64,000 bases of DNA from Devosia sp. 2618 (GTDB lineage: Bacteria; Pseudomonadota; Alphaproteobacteria; Rhizobiales; Devosiaceae), in NCBI RefSeq assembly GCF_040546815.1, contig NZ_JBEPOO010000001.1, positions 3,472,001 through 3,536,000 on the forward strand, given 5' to 3'. The notes beneath the pieces were generated by a model. The model searched no databases. It was not told where the DNA came from and was given only the letters and a program-made list of their open reading frames with translations. Within the stretch, counting starts at the first letter, position 1. The number at the start of each line of letters is the position of its first letter. Positions 16,830-25,443 of this stretch are shown piece after piece. The position numbers and the translations under genes were made by a program.

Positions 16830-19754
16830 ATGCAGCAAGCCACCATTTCTTCGACCCAGCCGAAAGCCGTTACGCCGGACCGTCAGGCCGCTGGCGAGCG
16901 CGTTGCCGCCCGCCTCAAGGGGCAGGTTCGCGGACGCATTCATACCGACCCATTGATGACCTATGCCTGGAGCGGGGACGCCAGTTCCTACCGGCTGATT
17001 CCGGCCGTCGTGGTGTTCATCAATTCCGAGGACGAGGTGCGCGCGGTGATGACCGCAGCGCGCGCCGAAGGATTGCCGATCACCTTCCGGGCGGCGGGCA
17101 CCTCGCTTTCGGGGCAGGCCGTGACCGATGGCGTGCTGGCCGTGTTGGGCGATGGCTGGCGCAAGCTGAACATTCACCCCGGCGCCGAACAGATTACGCT
17201 GGGACCAGCGATCATCGTGGCTCATGCCAACAAGGCGCTGAAGCCATTCAACAAGAAGATCGGGCCCGATCCCGCGAGCCAGGCCACCTGCAAGATCGGT
17301 GGCGTGGTCAACAACAATTCGAGCGGCATGTGCTGCGGCGTGGCCTACAACACCTATTACACCATGGCGCGGCTGCGTGTGGTGCTGGTGGATGGCACGG
17401 TGCTCGATTCGGGCGATCCGGCCAGCTGCGACGCCTTCCGCATCAGCCATGCCGCCATGCTCGAAACACTGCATCAGCTGCACCGCGAGGTGATGGCCGA
17501 TAGTGAGCTGGTCGACCTGATCCGCCACAAATATCGCATCAAGAACACTGTGGGCTATTCGCTCAATGCGCTGGTCGATTTCCACGACCCGCTCGACATT
17601 CTTATCCACCTTATCGTGGGCTCGGAAGGCACGCTCGGCTTTGTGTCGGAGGTGACCTACAACACCATTCCCGAGCATCCATTCAAGGCGACGGCTTTGG
17701 TGCCGTTTCCGGACCCGCAATCGGCGGGGCGCGCCATTATCGAGATGGCCAATGGCGGTGTGCAGGTGACCACCGGCATTACTGCAGCGGAATATATCGA
17801 GCGACGGGCGCTGGCGACGGTGGAACATCTCAAGCCGCTGGCGCCGCTTTTGCCATGGCTGAGCGAGACGTCGCCGGCTGTGTTGATCGACGTGGCGGCG
17901 CCGACGGCCGATGAGTTGGCGGTCGAGACAGCGCGGACAGTGGAAATCCTGTCGCGCAACGGGGCAACCCATATCAATTTTTCGACCGAACAGGCGGTTT
18001 CCGACGCGCTGTGGGACGTGCGCAAGGGGTTCTTTACCTCGGGTGGCGCGGCGCGGCCCAAAGGCACGGTGATGCTGACCGAAGACGTGGCGGCGCCCAT
18101 CGACCGGTTGGCCGAGTTCGTCGTCGATATGCGCGACCTGCTGGATCGGCACGGCTATGAGGATGCGATCATCTTCGGGCACGCGCTGGCGGGCAATCTG
18201 CACTTCCAGATGAGCGACGATTTTTCCAAAGCCGACGCGGCGGAAAAGTTCGACCTGTTCAACCAGGAACTCTCCGAACTGGTCTCGATCCGCTATGGCG
18301 GCTCGCTCAAGGCCGAGCACGGCACCGGCCGCGCCATCGCGCCCTTCGTCGAGACCGAATGGGGCAGCACCGCCTATGCCTTGATGTACCGTATCAAGGA
18401 GGTGTTCGACCCCGAATATCTGCTCAATCCCGGGGTGCTGCTCAATCGCGACGCCAAGGTTCACATCAAGAACCTCAAGGTGATGCCGCTGGCCGATGAG
18501 CTGGTCGATCTGTGCATCGAATGCGGTTTTTGTGAACCCGCCTGCCCCAGCCATCAGATGACGCTATCGCCACGGCAACGCATCGCGGTGACGCGCGAAC
18601 GCGAGCGGCTGCGCCGGTCGGGCGAAGATCCGGCGCGGCTCAAGCGGCTGGACGAGGACTTCCAGTATCCGGGGCTCGATACTTGCGCCGCGTGCAACCT
18701 GTGTTCGGTGCGATGCCCCGTGGGTATCGAGACCGGCACGATGATTATCGGCCAGCGCACGCAGCGGCGTGGCAGCACGGCGCGGTCGGTGGCAGGCTTT
18801 GTCAGCGATCATCGCGGCGCGGTGGAAACCATGATGCGGGGCGGCGTCGGCATGGCCGATGTGGTGCGCAAGATCATTCCGGGGGGCGCAGTAGAAGCGA
18901 TCACCGATACGGCGCGGCGGCTGAGCGGTGATCGCGTGCCGCGCGTGTCGCGGGCATTGCATCACGGGCCGGGGTCGCCCAAATCGACCGAAACGCGGCA
19001 GGACCCACGCAGGACCGGTTTTCCGGTGCCGATTGCCCAGACCGGGCGGCAGTCGATTGTCTATTTCCCGAGCTGCGCCACGCGCATGTTTGGGGCGCCC
19101 AAGAGCGAGCATGACCTTTTGGCAGTGCCGGACGCCATGCTGGCGCTATTGGAGCGGGCTGGGTTTGATGTGGTGATACCCGAGCATCTTAACGGGCAAT
19201 GCTGCGGCCAGCCATTCCAGTCCAAGGGTTTTCCGGAACAGGCTGCGGCTGTTGGTGGTGAGCTGAAGCGGGAATTGTCGGCGCTATCCGACGCCGGGCG
19301 GCTGAGCGTTGTGACCGATGCCTCGACCTGCGCCAAGCATCTGAGGGAATTTCCGGGCGATGCGCCGGTGCTGGATTCGGCGCAGTTCCTGATCAGCCAT
19401 GTGCTGCCCAAGTTGGCGATTACCCGCAAGCTGCCGGTGGTTGCGGTGCACCACAATTGTTCGGCGCAGCGGCTTAGCGAGCAGCCGATGACCGAGGCGA
19501 TTGCGTCGGCCTGTGCGGAGAAAATCGCGGTGCTGAGCTCGGTCACGTGCTGCGGCTATGCCGGTGACAAGGGACTATTTTTCCCCGAACTCAACGCGCA
19601 TGCGACGCGGTTTGCCAAGCAGGACATTCCGGCCGGTTGTACGCTGGGCGTCTCGACTGTCAGCACCTGCGCGTCGGGGCTGAGCGAGCATGCCGGCGTG
19701 CCGTTTGTGGGGCTGGCCAGCTTGCTGGAATGGGCGAGCCGGCCGGTGAACTAG
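16830..19754 (+). CDS. FAD- and Fe-S-containing D-2-hydroxyacid (D-lactate-type) dehydrogenase
   Basis: Membrane-associated flavoprotein that oxidises D-lactate or a related D-2-hydroxyacid and passes electrons to the respiratory chain. The 974-aa product joins an FAD_binding_4 domain (about 40-270; PDPASQATCKIGG, NNNSSGM), an FAD oxidase C-terminal domain (about 300-540), two 4Fe-4S sites (CIECGFCEPACP near 562 and CAACNLCSVRCP near 619) and two CCG modules (near 791 and 907). This architecture is that of Dld-II of Shewanella and YdiJ-type D-2-hydroxyglutarate dehydrogenases. It is alone, without a lactate permease. Its promoter element equals that of uxuA, so the substrate may come from sugar-acid breakdown (inference). 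Confidence 0.88.
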   Translation: MQQATISSTQPKAVTPDRQAAGERVAARLKGQVRGRIHTDPLMTYAWSGDASSYRLIPAVVVFINSEDEVRAVMTAARAEGLPITFRAAGTSLSGQAVTDGVLAVLGDGWRKLNIHPGAEQITLGPAIIVAHANKALKPFNKKIGPDPASQATCKIGGVVNNNSSGMCCGVAYNTYYTMARLRVVLVDGTVLDSGDPASCDAFRISHAAMLETLHQLHREVMADSELVDLIRHKYRIKNTVGYSLNALVDFHDPLDILIHLIVGSEGTLGFVSEVTYNTIPEHPFKATALVPFPDPQSAGRAIIEMANGGVQVTTGITAAEYIERRALATVEHLKPLAPLLPWLSETSPAVLIDVAAPTADELAVETARTVEILSRNGATHINFSTEQAVSDALWDVRKGFFTSGGAARPKGTVMLTEDVAAPIDRLAEFVVDMRDLLDRHGYEDAIIFGHALAGNLHFQMSDDFSKADAAEKFDLFNQELSELVSIRYGGSLKAEHGTGRAIAPFVETEWGSTAYALMYRIKEVFDPEYLLNPGVLLNRDAKVHIKNLKVMPLADELVDLCIECGFCEPACPSHQMTLSPRQRIAVTRERERLRRSGEDPARLKRLDEDFQYPGLDTCAACNLCSVRCPVGIETGTMIIGQRTQRRGSTARSVAGFVSDHRGAVETMMRGGVGMADVVRKIIPGGAVEAITDTARRLSGDRVPRVSRALHHGPGSPKSTETRQDPRRTGFPVPIAQTGRQSIVYFPSCATRMFGAPKSEHDLLAVPDAMLALLERAGFDVVIPEHLNGQCCGQPFQSKGFPEQAAAVGGELKRELSALSDAGRLSVVTDASTCAKHLREFPGDAPVLDSAQFLISHVLPKLAITRKLPVVAVHHNCSAQRLSEQPMTEAIASACAEKIAVLSSVTCCGYAGDKGLFFPELNAHATRFAKQDIPAGCTLGVSTVSTCASGLSEHAGVPFVGLASLLEWASRPVN

Positions 19755-19766
19755 ACCCTGCTGCAC

Positions 19767-19815
19767 GCCCTCGTGGTTCGAGGCTCGTGAAGAACTCGCA
19801 CCTCATCATGAGGGC
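19767..19815. repeat. REP-like inverted repeat, copy 3
   Basis: 49 bp from GCCCTCGTGG to ATGAGGGC, matching the copy at 13936 with one visible substitution (CATCATG for CACCATG). It follows directly after the dehydrogenase gene in the 177-bp gap before the methyltransferase gene; no terminator of the usual type is seen there. Confidence 0.85.
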
Positions 19816-19931
19816 TACTGGACGTTCAATGTTTCAGCAGCCCTCAAGGTGAGTGGTAGCGTACTTCTCCCATGGGGTGACGTTTGGCTGGAAACGCGGT
19901 AGTGCAGGTTCCAGCAAGCCCCCGGAATTTC

Positions 19932-21125
19932 ATGACCATTACCACGACCATTACCAGCCTCGGCCATAAGGGCGAGGGTGTTGCAGAGATTGAGTGCCGC
20001 AAGGTTTTCGTGCCGCTCGCTTTACCGGGCGAGCGCGTTGAAATCGATGTGGACGGTGAACGGGGCACACTGCGCGGCATTATCAGCGCAGCGCCGAACC
20101 GGGCCGAGCCGCTCTGCCCGCATTTTGGGTCCTGTGGTGGTTGTCAGCTGCAGCATATGGATCGCGCCAGCTACGAGGCCTTCAAGATCGCGCTGGTGGA
20201 AACGCCGCTGCATTTTGCCGGCATCGAGCAGAAGGTAAGCCGGTTTATCGATGCGGTCGGCGATGGTCGGCGGCGGGCAACGTTGCATGCGCGGCGCGAG
20301 GGCGCGGGCTATATGCGGCTGCGCAGCCATCAGGTGCATGATCTCGATGCCTGCCCCATTCTGGTGCCAGGGCTGGCCAAGGCGCCCGATATTGCGCGGG
20401 CCGTGATGCAGGCTGTGGGTGAGTCCGACGTCAGCTTTACCGCAACCTTGACCGGTATCGACGTCGCCATCCGCACCGAGAAAAAGCAGGCGCGGCAGGA
20501 TCGCGTGGCGCCGCTGGTCAACCGCTTCAAGCTGGCGCGCCTGTCGCTCAATGGCGAGCTGGTGCTGCAGGCGCAGCCGGCCATTATCGAAATGGGCAAG
20601 GCGCGGGTGGAAATGCCGATTGGCAGTTTCTTGCAGGCGACGGCGGCAGCCGAGCAGGTTTTGGCCGATTATGTGCTGAACGCCGTGGGCAAGGCCAAGA
20701 CGGTGGCAGACCTGTTCTGTGGCATGGGTCCGTTTGCGCTGCGACTGGCCGAGCAGCGGCCGGTATTTGCGACCGACAATGATCGGGCCGGTATTGCGGC
20801 GCTCGACAAGGCGCGGCGCTTTACCAAGGGCCTGCGCGAAGTGACGGCCAAGACCAAGGACTTGTTCCGCGATCCCCTGACCCAGTTCGAGCTGCCCTAT
20901 GAGGCCGTTGTGCTGGACCCGCCGCGTGCGGGCGCCGAGGCACAGGTGCGCGAATTGACCAAGTCCAAAGTCAAAACCGTTGTCATGGTGGCCTGCGATG
21001 CGCGGACCTTTGCGCGGGACGCGGCAATACTGGTGGCGGGCGGCTATACGATGAGCGATCTGGTAGCGGTGGACCAGTTCACCCAATCGACGCATATTGA
21101 AATTGCTTCGACTTTTAGACGTTGA
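19932..21125 (+). CDS. TrmA/RlmD-type RNA m5U methyltransferase
   Basis: Adds a methyl group to C5 of uridine in rRNA or tRNA using S-adenosylmethionine. The 397-aa product starts with a TRAM-like beta domain (GHKGEGVA, 11-18), has the iron-sulfur ligands C62, C68, C71 (CPHFGSCGGC) with a fourth Cys in LDACPIL, the SAM motif VADLFCGMGPFALRLA and the catalytic region VACDARTFARD. It belongs to the RlmC/RlmD group; I cannot tell which uridine is modified. Start chosen at MTITTTITSLG, 48 bp inside the longest frame. Confidence 0.9.
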   Translation: MTITTTITSLGHKGEGVAEIECRKVFVPLALPGERVEIDVDGERGTLRGIISAAPNRAEPLCPHFGSCGGCQLQHMDRASYEAFKIALVETPLHFAGIEQKVSRFIDAVGDGRRRATLHARREGAGYMRLRSHQVHDLDACPILVPGLAKAPDIARAVMQAVGESDVSFTATLTGIDVAIRTEKKQARQDRVAPLVNRFKLARLSLNGELVLQAQPAIIEMGKARVEMPIGSFLQATAAAEQVLADYVLNAVGKAKTVADLFCGMGPFALRLAEQRPVFATDNDRAGIAALDKARRFTKGLREVTAKTKDLFRDPLTQFELPYEAVVLDPPRAGAEAQVRELTKSKVKTVVMVACDARTFARDAAILVAGGYTMSDLVAVDQFTQSTHIEIASTFRR

Positions 21126-21219
21126 TCATAATTTGCAACTAGATCACCAACTATACGTTATGTGCTCATCAACAACCGAGAGCGATGGCCTGGGCGGGTG
21201 CTTTCGCGTGGAGACAGTA

Positions 21220-21612
21220 ATGAATATTTTGAAGACAAGCTTTGCAATCGGCGTCCTGTGCGCTGCGACCGCCGTGCCGGTCATGGCACAGGGTGCCGGT
21301 GGCCCGAACGGCACTTTTGTCGATTCGTTCGGCACATCGTTTTCGTTCAAGCTGTGCGGCGACAGCGGCACCGACCTGTGTGGCACGCTGACCAGCCTCA
21401 AGGGTAAGTCGGCCACTCCAGAAAACCTGGCCTTTGTCGGCAAGCAGGTGATGCAGGCCAAGCAGACTGCCCCTGGCCAGTGGAAGGGCTCGCTTTCGGC
21501 CGGCGGCATCAGCGCCGATGCGACCGTGACCCAGGCCGGTCCGGACACGATGAATATCCAGGGTTGCCGCGCGGTGATCCTTTGCCAGACACTGTCTTAC
21601 AATCGCAGCTAA
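21220..21612 (+). CDS. DUF2147-like secreted protein
   Basis: 130-aa protein with a Sec signal peptide (cut after PVMA, about residue 22). The mature part has paired cysteines in KLCGDSGTDLCGTL and GCRAVILCQTLSY, which fits DUF2147, a periplasmic beta-rich family of unknown function. ATG 21220 is used; a longer frame runs back into the intergenic promoter region 21126-21219. A terminator follows. Confidence 0.72.
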   Translation: MNILKTSFAIGVLCAATAVPVMAQGAGGPNGTFVDSFGTSFSFKLCGDSGTDLCGTLTSLKGKSATPENLAFVGKQVMQAKQTAPGQWKGSLSAGGISADATVTQAGPDTMNIQGCRAVILCQTLSYNRS

Positions 21613-21630
21613 TATCGGCGCGGCGTCATA

Positions 21631-21660
21631 AAAACCCCTGGGCTGGTCCCGGGGGTTTTG
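21631..21660 (+). terminator. Rho-independent terminator after the DUF2147-like gene
   Basis: AAAACCCCTGGG pairs with CCCGGGGGTTTT around a 5-6 nt loop; the tail is short (TTTTGCTTTT). Confidence 0.85.
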
Positions 21661-21664
21661 CTTT

Positions 21665-21905
21665 TCAGCAGACCGTGGCGACACGATCCTTTATGACGGC
21701 AAGCACCTCATCTCCCGGGCGTTTCCACCAATTGTCCTGCGAAAAAATCTCGACTTCCTGCGGGCCGAAAAAGCCTGCCTCCTCGATCATCTGGCGGATA
21801 GCGGGCAGATCGATAACGCCATCGCCCATCATGCCGCGATCGAGCAGCATGTCCTTGGTGGGGACCAGCCAGTCGCAGATGTGATGGGCGAAAATCCGAT
21901 TCATG
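21665..21905 (-). pseudogene. C-terminal remnant of a sugar-phosphate isomerase/epimerase
   Basis: The last 75-80 codons of a minus-strand frame read as the end of an AP-endonuclease-type TIM barrel: CDWLVPTKDMLLDRGMMG, VIDLPAIRQMIEEAGF, EVEIFSQDNWWKRP, then the TGA at 21667. Upstream of about 21905 the frame turns into sequence that makes no sense in this strand but encodes an ABC-transporter tail on the other. No start or N-terminal two thirds exist, so the gene is a 3' fragment. Confidence 0.8.
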
Positions 21906-22105
21906 CGGCCGGCGCGGCCGAGGTGTGGGGCGATCTGGTGGAAAACCTGGGCGGCCAGACCGTGGTCTATGCGACGACGGCGGACTTGCAGACGATCGGT
22001 ATCGTGTTGGAGGGGCAGCGGCCGGTTGAGCTTGGATCGACGGTTTCGGCGTATATTGATCCGGCGCGGATCCATCTGTTTGATGCGCAGGGGGCAGGGA
22101 TCTAA
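21900..22105 (+). pseudogene. C-terminal remnant of a sugar ABC transporter ATPase (MalK/UgpC type)
   Basis: About 65 codons ending at TAA 22105 match the TOBE/OB tail of MalK-type ATPases: VWGDLVENLGGQTVVYA, IGIVLEGQRPVELGSTV, and the ending ARIHLFDAQGAGI. The nucleotide-binding domain is missing. The fragment abuts a minus-strand isomerase tail at about 21900, so two convergent 3' ends have been joined by a deletion or inversion. Confidence 0.75.
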
Positions 22106-22136
22106 AGAGTACCCCCACCTAGCCGGCTATTCGGGT
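22106..22136. repeat. Degenerate copy of the TACCCCC-ACCTAGCC repeat arm
   Basis: AGAGTACCCCCACCTAGCC matches the arms of the long hairpin repeats at 25444 and 33765, but the partner arm is replaced by GGCTATTCGGGTGGT. It lies immediately after the ABC-ATPase remnant; the rest of the 127-bp gap holds the ArsR promoter. Confidence 0.6.
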
Positions 22137-22232
22137 GGTGAGCGGGATAGAGGCGAGAGCGTGGAACCAATCCTGTTGACGAACCCATACCCGCACAGCT
22201 ATACGTTTAATCCATAGCCTACGAGGTATGGA

Positions 22233-22565
22233 TTGTTGCAGACGTCGTCCCCACAGGACCTGTTGTTCAGAACGCTGGCCGATCCGACGCGGCGGGCGAT
22301 CTTTGAGCGGTTGTGTCGTGAGGGCGAGATCACGGTGGGCGGGCTGACGGCGCAGGCTGGGGTGTCGCAGCCGGTGGTGTCCAAACATCTGGCGGTGCTC
22401 AAGCAAGCCGGATTGGTGCACGACCGCCATGAGGGGCGCAATACCCATTACTCTGCCCAGCTTGGCGCGCTCAGTCCGCTGATCGACTGGACCAGCGAGA
22501 TGGCGGCGTTCTGGGAAAACCGGATCGACCGCCTTGAAGACCTGCTCAAAAGGATGGACCAATGA
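22233..22565 (+). CDS. ArsR-family regulator (SRPBCC-linked type)
   Basis: 110-aa winged-helix repressor (LLFRTLADPTRRAIFERL, VSQPVVSKHLAVLKQAGLV, RNTHYSAQ). It lacks the metal-binding Cys/His set of ArsR/SmtB sensors. Regulators of this type typically sit with AHSA1/SRPBCC and DUF1801 genes, as here. The start is TTG 22233 (another TTG follows), 6 nt after ACGAGG. Its stop overlaps the next start (ATGA). Confidence 0.87.
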   Translation: MLQTSSPQDLLFRTLADPTRRAIFERLCREGEITVGGLTAQAGVSQPVVSKHLAVLKQAGLVHDRHEGRNTHYSAQLGALSPLIDWTSEMAAFWENRIDRLEDLLKRMDQ

Positions 22566-22975
22566 GTAAGCCAGATGTCGTGCTGCTATCGGGCGGCAAT
22601 CCGCAAATTCCATTGGGCTATGGCGAGGCAGTGGTGGAGTCCTATCTTGCCGCCATGCCGGGCTGGAAAGAGCGGGTTGGGCGGCAGGTCGATGCCGTTA
22701 TCAGCCGCACGGTGCCGGATGTGCTCAAGGCGGTGAAGTGGAACACGCCGATGTATGGCATGACCGAGCACCACTATTTCCTCGGCTTTCACTGTTTCAC
22801 CAAATACGTGAAAGTGTCGTTCAACCGGGGCGCGGAGCTTGATCCGCTGCCGCCCGGGACGTCCAAGCAGAAGCTGGTGCGCTATCTCGATATCTATGAA
22901 GATGCCGCGCTCGACGAGGCCCAGTTTGCCGACTGGGTGATGCAGGCCAGCCTTTTGCCGGGCGAAAAGCTTTAG
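22562..22975 (+). CDS. DUF1801 (YdhG-like) protein
   Basis: 137-aa soluble protein of the DUF1801/YdhG fold: VKWNTPMYGM, HYFLGFHCFTKYVKVSFNRG and LVRYLDIYE. The fold resembles frataxin-like proteins and the family has no established reaction. Second gene of an ArsR-led operon. Confidence 0.83.
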   Translation: MSKPDVVLLSGGNPQIPLGYGEAVVESYLAAMPGWKERVGRQVDAVISRTVPDVLKAVKWNTPMYGMTEHHYFLGFHCFTKYVKVSFNRGAELDPLPPGTSKQKLVRYLDIYEDAALDEAQFADWVMQASLLPGEKL

Positions 22976-22994
22976 ACGCGACAGGGTTTTTGAG

Positions 22995-23372
22995 ATGAGC
23001 AAGGACGCAGACCTTTCGGCATCGGACAATATCGATGCGCGGATCGAAACGCTGGGTGGCTGGCGCGGCGACATGCTGGCGCAGGTGCGACGGCTGATCC
23101 GTGAGGCCGATCCCGACGTGGTCGAGGAATGGAAATGGTCCAACCCCGTCTGGTCGCATGGCGGCATTATCTGCACCGGCGAAGCCTATAAGGCGGCGGT
23201 CAAGACGACGTTCCCCAAGGGCGCAACGTTGGCCGATCCGAGCGGGCTGTTCAATTCGAGCCTTGAGGGCAATACGCGCCGCGCCATCGACTTTCGCGAA
23301 GGCGACGTGATCGACGAGGACGCGTTCAAGACCCTGATCCGCGCCGCCGTGGCGCTCAATCTATCCGCCTGA
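22995..23372 (+). CDS. DUF1801 protein, second copy
   Basis: 125-aa protein with the DUF1801 core: VVEEWKWSNPVWSHGGIIC, YKAAVKTTFPKG, and a C-terminal ALKTLIRAAVALN-like helix. It is distantly related to the preceding gene (WKWSNPVW aligns with VKWNTPMY), so this is a tandem pair of diverged family members in one transcript. Confidence 0.85.
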   Translation: MSKDADLSASDNIDARIETLGGWRGDMLAQVRRLIREADPDVVEEWKWSNPVWSHGGIICTGEAYKAAVKTTFPKGATLADPSGLFNSSLEGNTRRAIDFREGDVIDEDAFKTLIRAAVALNLSA

Positions 23373-23394
23373 CTTTGTCTGCGAGGACCGCATC

Positions 23395-23805
23395 ATGAGC
23401 AATTCTGTGCCCGCCATCCGTTCGGTGATTGTTGAACGCGAGATCGCCCATCCGCCCGAAAAAATCTGGCGCGCGCTGACGCAGCCGCATCTGATCGCCG
23501 AATGGCTGATGCAGACCGACTTTGCGCCGGTGGCGGGGCAGAAATTCCGTTTCAACGCCGATTGGGGTGGGGTGGATTGCCAGGTGCAGGTGGTCGAGCC
23601 AAACAAGACGCTGGCCTATAGCTGGGCCGCGTTTGGGCTGGAAAGCGTCGTCACCTGGACGCTGACGGCCACTGGCTCCGGCACCCATCTGCGCATGGAG
23701 CAGGAAGGCTTCCGGCCCGATCAGGAAGAAGCGTTCAAGGGCGCCAGCTATGCCTGGCCTGCTTACTTTACCGCCATGGAGAAGGTGGTGGCGGGGCTCG
23801 ACTGA
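23395..23805 (+). CDS. SRPBCC/AHSA1 family protein
   Basis: 136-aa START-like hydrophobic-cavity protein (VEREIAHPPEKIWRALTQP, IAEWLMQ, VTWTLTATGSGTHLRMEQEGF, ending FTAMEKVVAGL). Members bind hydrophobic ligands or act as Hsp90 co-chaperone-like proteins. Last gene of the ArsR-DUF1801-DUF1801-SRPBCC operon; the ligand is unknown. Confidence 0.87.
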   Translation: MSNSVPAIRSVIVEREIAHPPEKIWRALTQPHLIAEWLMQTDFAPVAGQKFRFNADWGGVDCQVQVVEPNKTLAYSWAAFGLESVVTWTLTATGSGTHLRMEQEGFRPDQEEAFKGASYAWPAYFTAMEKVVAGLD

Positions 23806-23863
23806 GCGCTTGATGCGCGGACGCTGCTCAAATCGACGTTGATGCGGTATCTACCGCGCTGTG

Positions 23864-23932
23864 CTCGGACTTGATCCGAGGACCATTCATCACTTGTGCC
23901 GGAAGGTGGGAGACCCTCGGATCAAGTCCGAG
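23864..23932. repeat. Inverted repeat with CTCGGACTTGATCCGAG arms
   Basis: Perfect 17-bp arms (23864-23880 and 23916-23932) around a 35-bp spacer. Each arm is itself nearly palindromic. It lies between two convergent genes and may act as a transcription stop or as a mobile REP-type element. Confidence 0.8.
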
Positions 23933-23965
23933 GGCAGCGCCGTGGATGTCGAGGGCGCGGTGCCC

Positions 23966-24217
23966 TCAGTCCTTCAGATCATCTTCGACGTCAGTCTGGG
24001 GGCGGTCGCCGCCATTGGCTTGTTCTTCGTGCCAGGCGCCGGTGCTGTCCTGGTATTGGATGGCTTCGTCGCGGCCGCCGACCTGCTGGCGGCGGGCTGC
24101 TGCGGCGGCGGCGTCATGGGCCGCCTGATGGGTGGGGAAGGTTTCGGAAAAGACGGCGCCGACCTTGTAGGCGTAGCCGCCATCATGTTCGACGATGTCA
24201 TAGGTCACGTGTGCCAT
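23966..24217 (-). CDS. DUF2188 family protein
   Basis: 83-aa small protein with the DUF2188 pattern: YDIVEHDGGYAYKVGAVFSETFPTHQAAHDAA and, at the end of the domain, a short strand YQDSTGAW. The C-terminal tail is acidic. Function unknown. Convergent with the SRPBCC gene. Confidence 0.8.
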   Translation of the reverse strand: MAHVTYDIVEHDGGYAYKVGAVFSETFPTHQAAHDAAAAAARRQQVGGRDEAIQYQDSTGAWHEEQANGGDRPQTDVEDDLKD

Positions 24218-24327
24218 AGCGTTGGGCTCCTTGCGCCAGACAGAACACGCAAGACCTCCAGAAGTTGCCTCGCTTGCCCCGCCGATGGTGCGAGCTTACA
24301 TGGATTGGCAGGTAGCTGGGGGCGAAA

Positions 24328-25440
24328 GTGCCGGATCAGGATCAAGGCGCACGCGTGGCGCTCAAGCTCGACATTGTGGTCATCGGCGCGGGTCAGGCTG
24401 GGCTGAGTTCGGCTTATCATCTCAAACAACTCGGCCTCGTGCCGGGCAAAGACTTTCTGGTGCTGGACCGGGCGCCGCAGCCGGGCGGGGCCTGGCAGTA
24501 TCGCTGGCCATCGCTGACGCTATCGACGGTCAATCGCGTGCACGACCTGCCGGGGATGAGCTTTGCCGAGAGCGCCGGGGGCGATGACAGCGTCAAGGCA
24601 TCGGTGGCGGTGCCGCATTATTTTGCCGCCTATGAGGAGCATTTCGGACTGCAGGTGCTTCGACCGACGACGGTCAACGTCGTGTGTGACCGAGGCGAGC
24701 GGCTGCGTATTGAAAGCGATCGCGGGCTGTTTTCGGCGCGCGGGGTGATCAACGCGACCGGCACCTGGGAAAAGCCGTTCATTCCGGACTATCCGGGGCG
24801 CGAGCGTTTTTTGGGGCGGCAGCTGCATACCCATGATTTTCACCGGGCCGAGGATTTTGCCGGCCAGCATGTGCTGGTGGTGGGTGGCGGCATTTCGGCG
24901 ATCCAGCTGCTGGACCAGATTTCGCAAGTGACGCGCACCAGCTGGGTGACGCGGACCGTGCCGCACTTTCGCGAAGGGCCGTTCGATCAGGAGGCGGGGC
25001 GCGCGGCAGTCAAGCTGGTGGAAGAGCGGGTGCGGGCAGGACTGCCGCCCAATTCGGTCGTGTCGGTGACGGGCCTGCCGATGACGCCAGCCATCGAGGC
25101 GATGCGGCAGCGCGGCGTGCTGGAGCGGCAGGACATGTTCAGCGAAATCACCCCGACCGGGGTGCGCTGGGCCGATGGGCGGGTGCTCGATGTGGATGTG
25201 ATCCTGTGGTGCACCGGGTTTCGCAGCGCGCTTGACCATCTGGCGCCGCTGCAACTGCGCGAGGAAAGCGGCGGCATTACCATGACGGGGCGGCTGGCCA
25301 CGCAGGTGGCGCGCGATCCGCGGGTGCATCTGGTGGGCTATGGGCCATCGGCCTCGACGGTTGGGGCGAACCGGGCGGGGGCTGCGGCAGCGAGGGAACT
25401 GGTGGGGTATTTGGGGCTGGGTGAGAGCTCGCAAGGGTAG
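24328..25440 (+). CDS. Flavin-containing monooxygenase-like FAD/NAD(P) oxidoreductase
   Basis: 370-aa two-dinucleotide-fold enzyme. FAD site IVVIGAGQAGLSSAYHL near residue 17; PGGAWQYRW and a second Gly-rich motif VLVVGGGISAIQ near 186; ATG-type motif VILWCTGFRS near 295. It resembles YhjG/CzcO-like flavoproteins, which oxidise small molecules with NADPH. No partner genes. GTG start at 24328; a GTG ten codons later is possible. Confidence 0.83.
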   Translation: MPDQDQGARVALKLDIVVIGAGQAGLSSAYHLKQLGLVPGKDFLVLDRAPQPGGAWQYRWPSLTLSTVNRVHDLPGMSFAESAGGDDSVKASVAVPHYFAAYEEHFGLQVLRPTTVNVVCDRGERLRIESDRGLFSARGVINATGTWEKPFIPDYPGRERFLGRQLHTHDFHRAEDFAGQHVLVVGGGISAIQLLDQISQVTRTSWVTRTVPHFREGPFDQEAGRAAVKLVEERVRAGLPPNSVVSVTGLPMTPAIEAMRQRGVLERQDMFSEITPTGVRWADGRVLDVDVILWCTGFRSALDHLAPLQLREESGGITMTGRLATQVARDPRVHLVGYGPSASTVGANRAGAAAARELVGYLGLGESSQG

Positions 25441-25443
25441 AAA

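Noticed and set aside
16791..18554. 587-codon minus-strand frame inside the FAD/Fe-S dehydrogenase gene
   Set aside because: The plus-strand frame has unmistakable FAD and Fe-S motifs; the antisense protein is His/Arg/Gln-rich low-complexity typical of a shadow.
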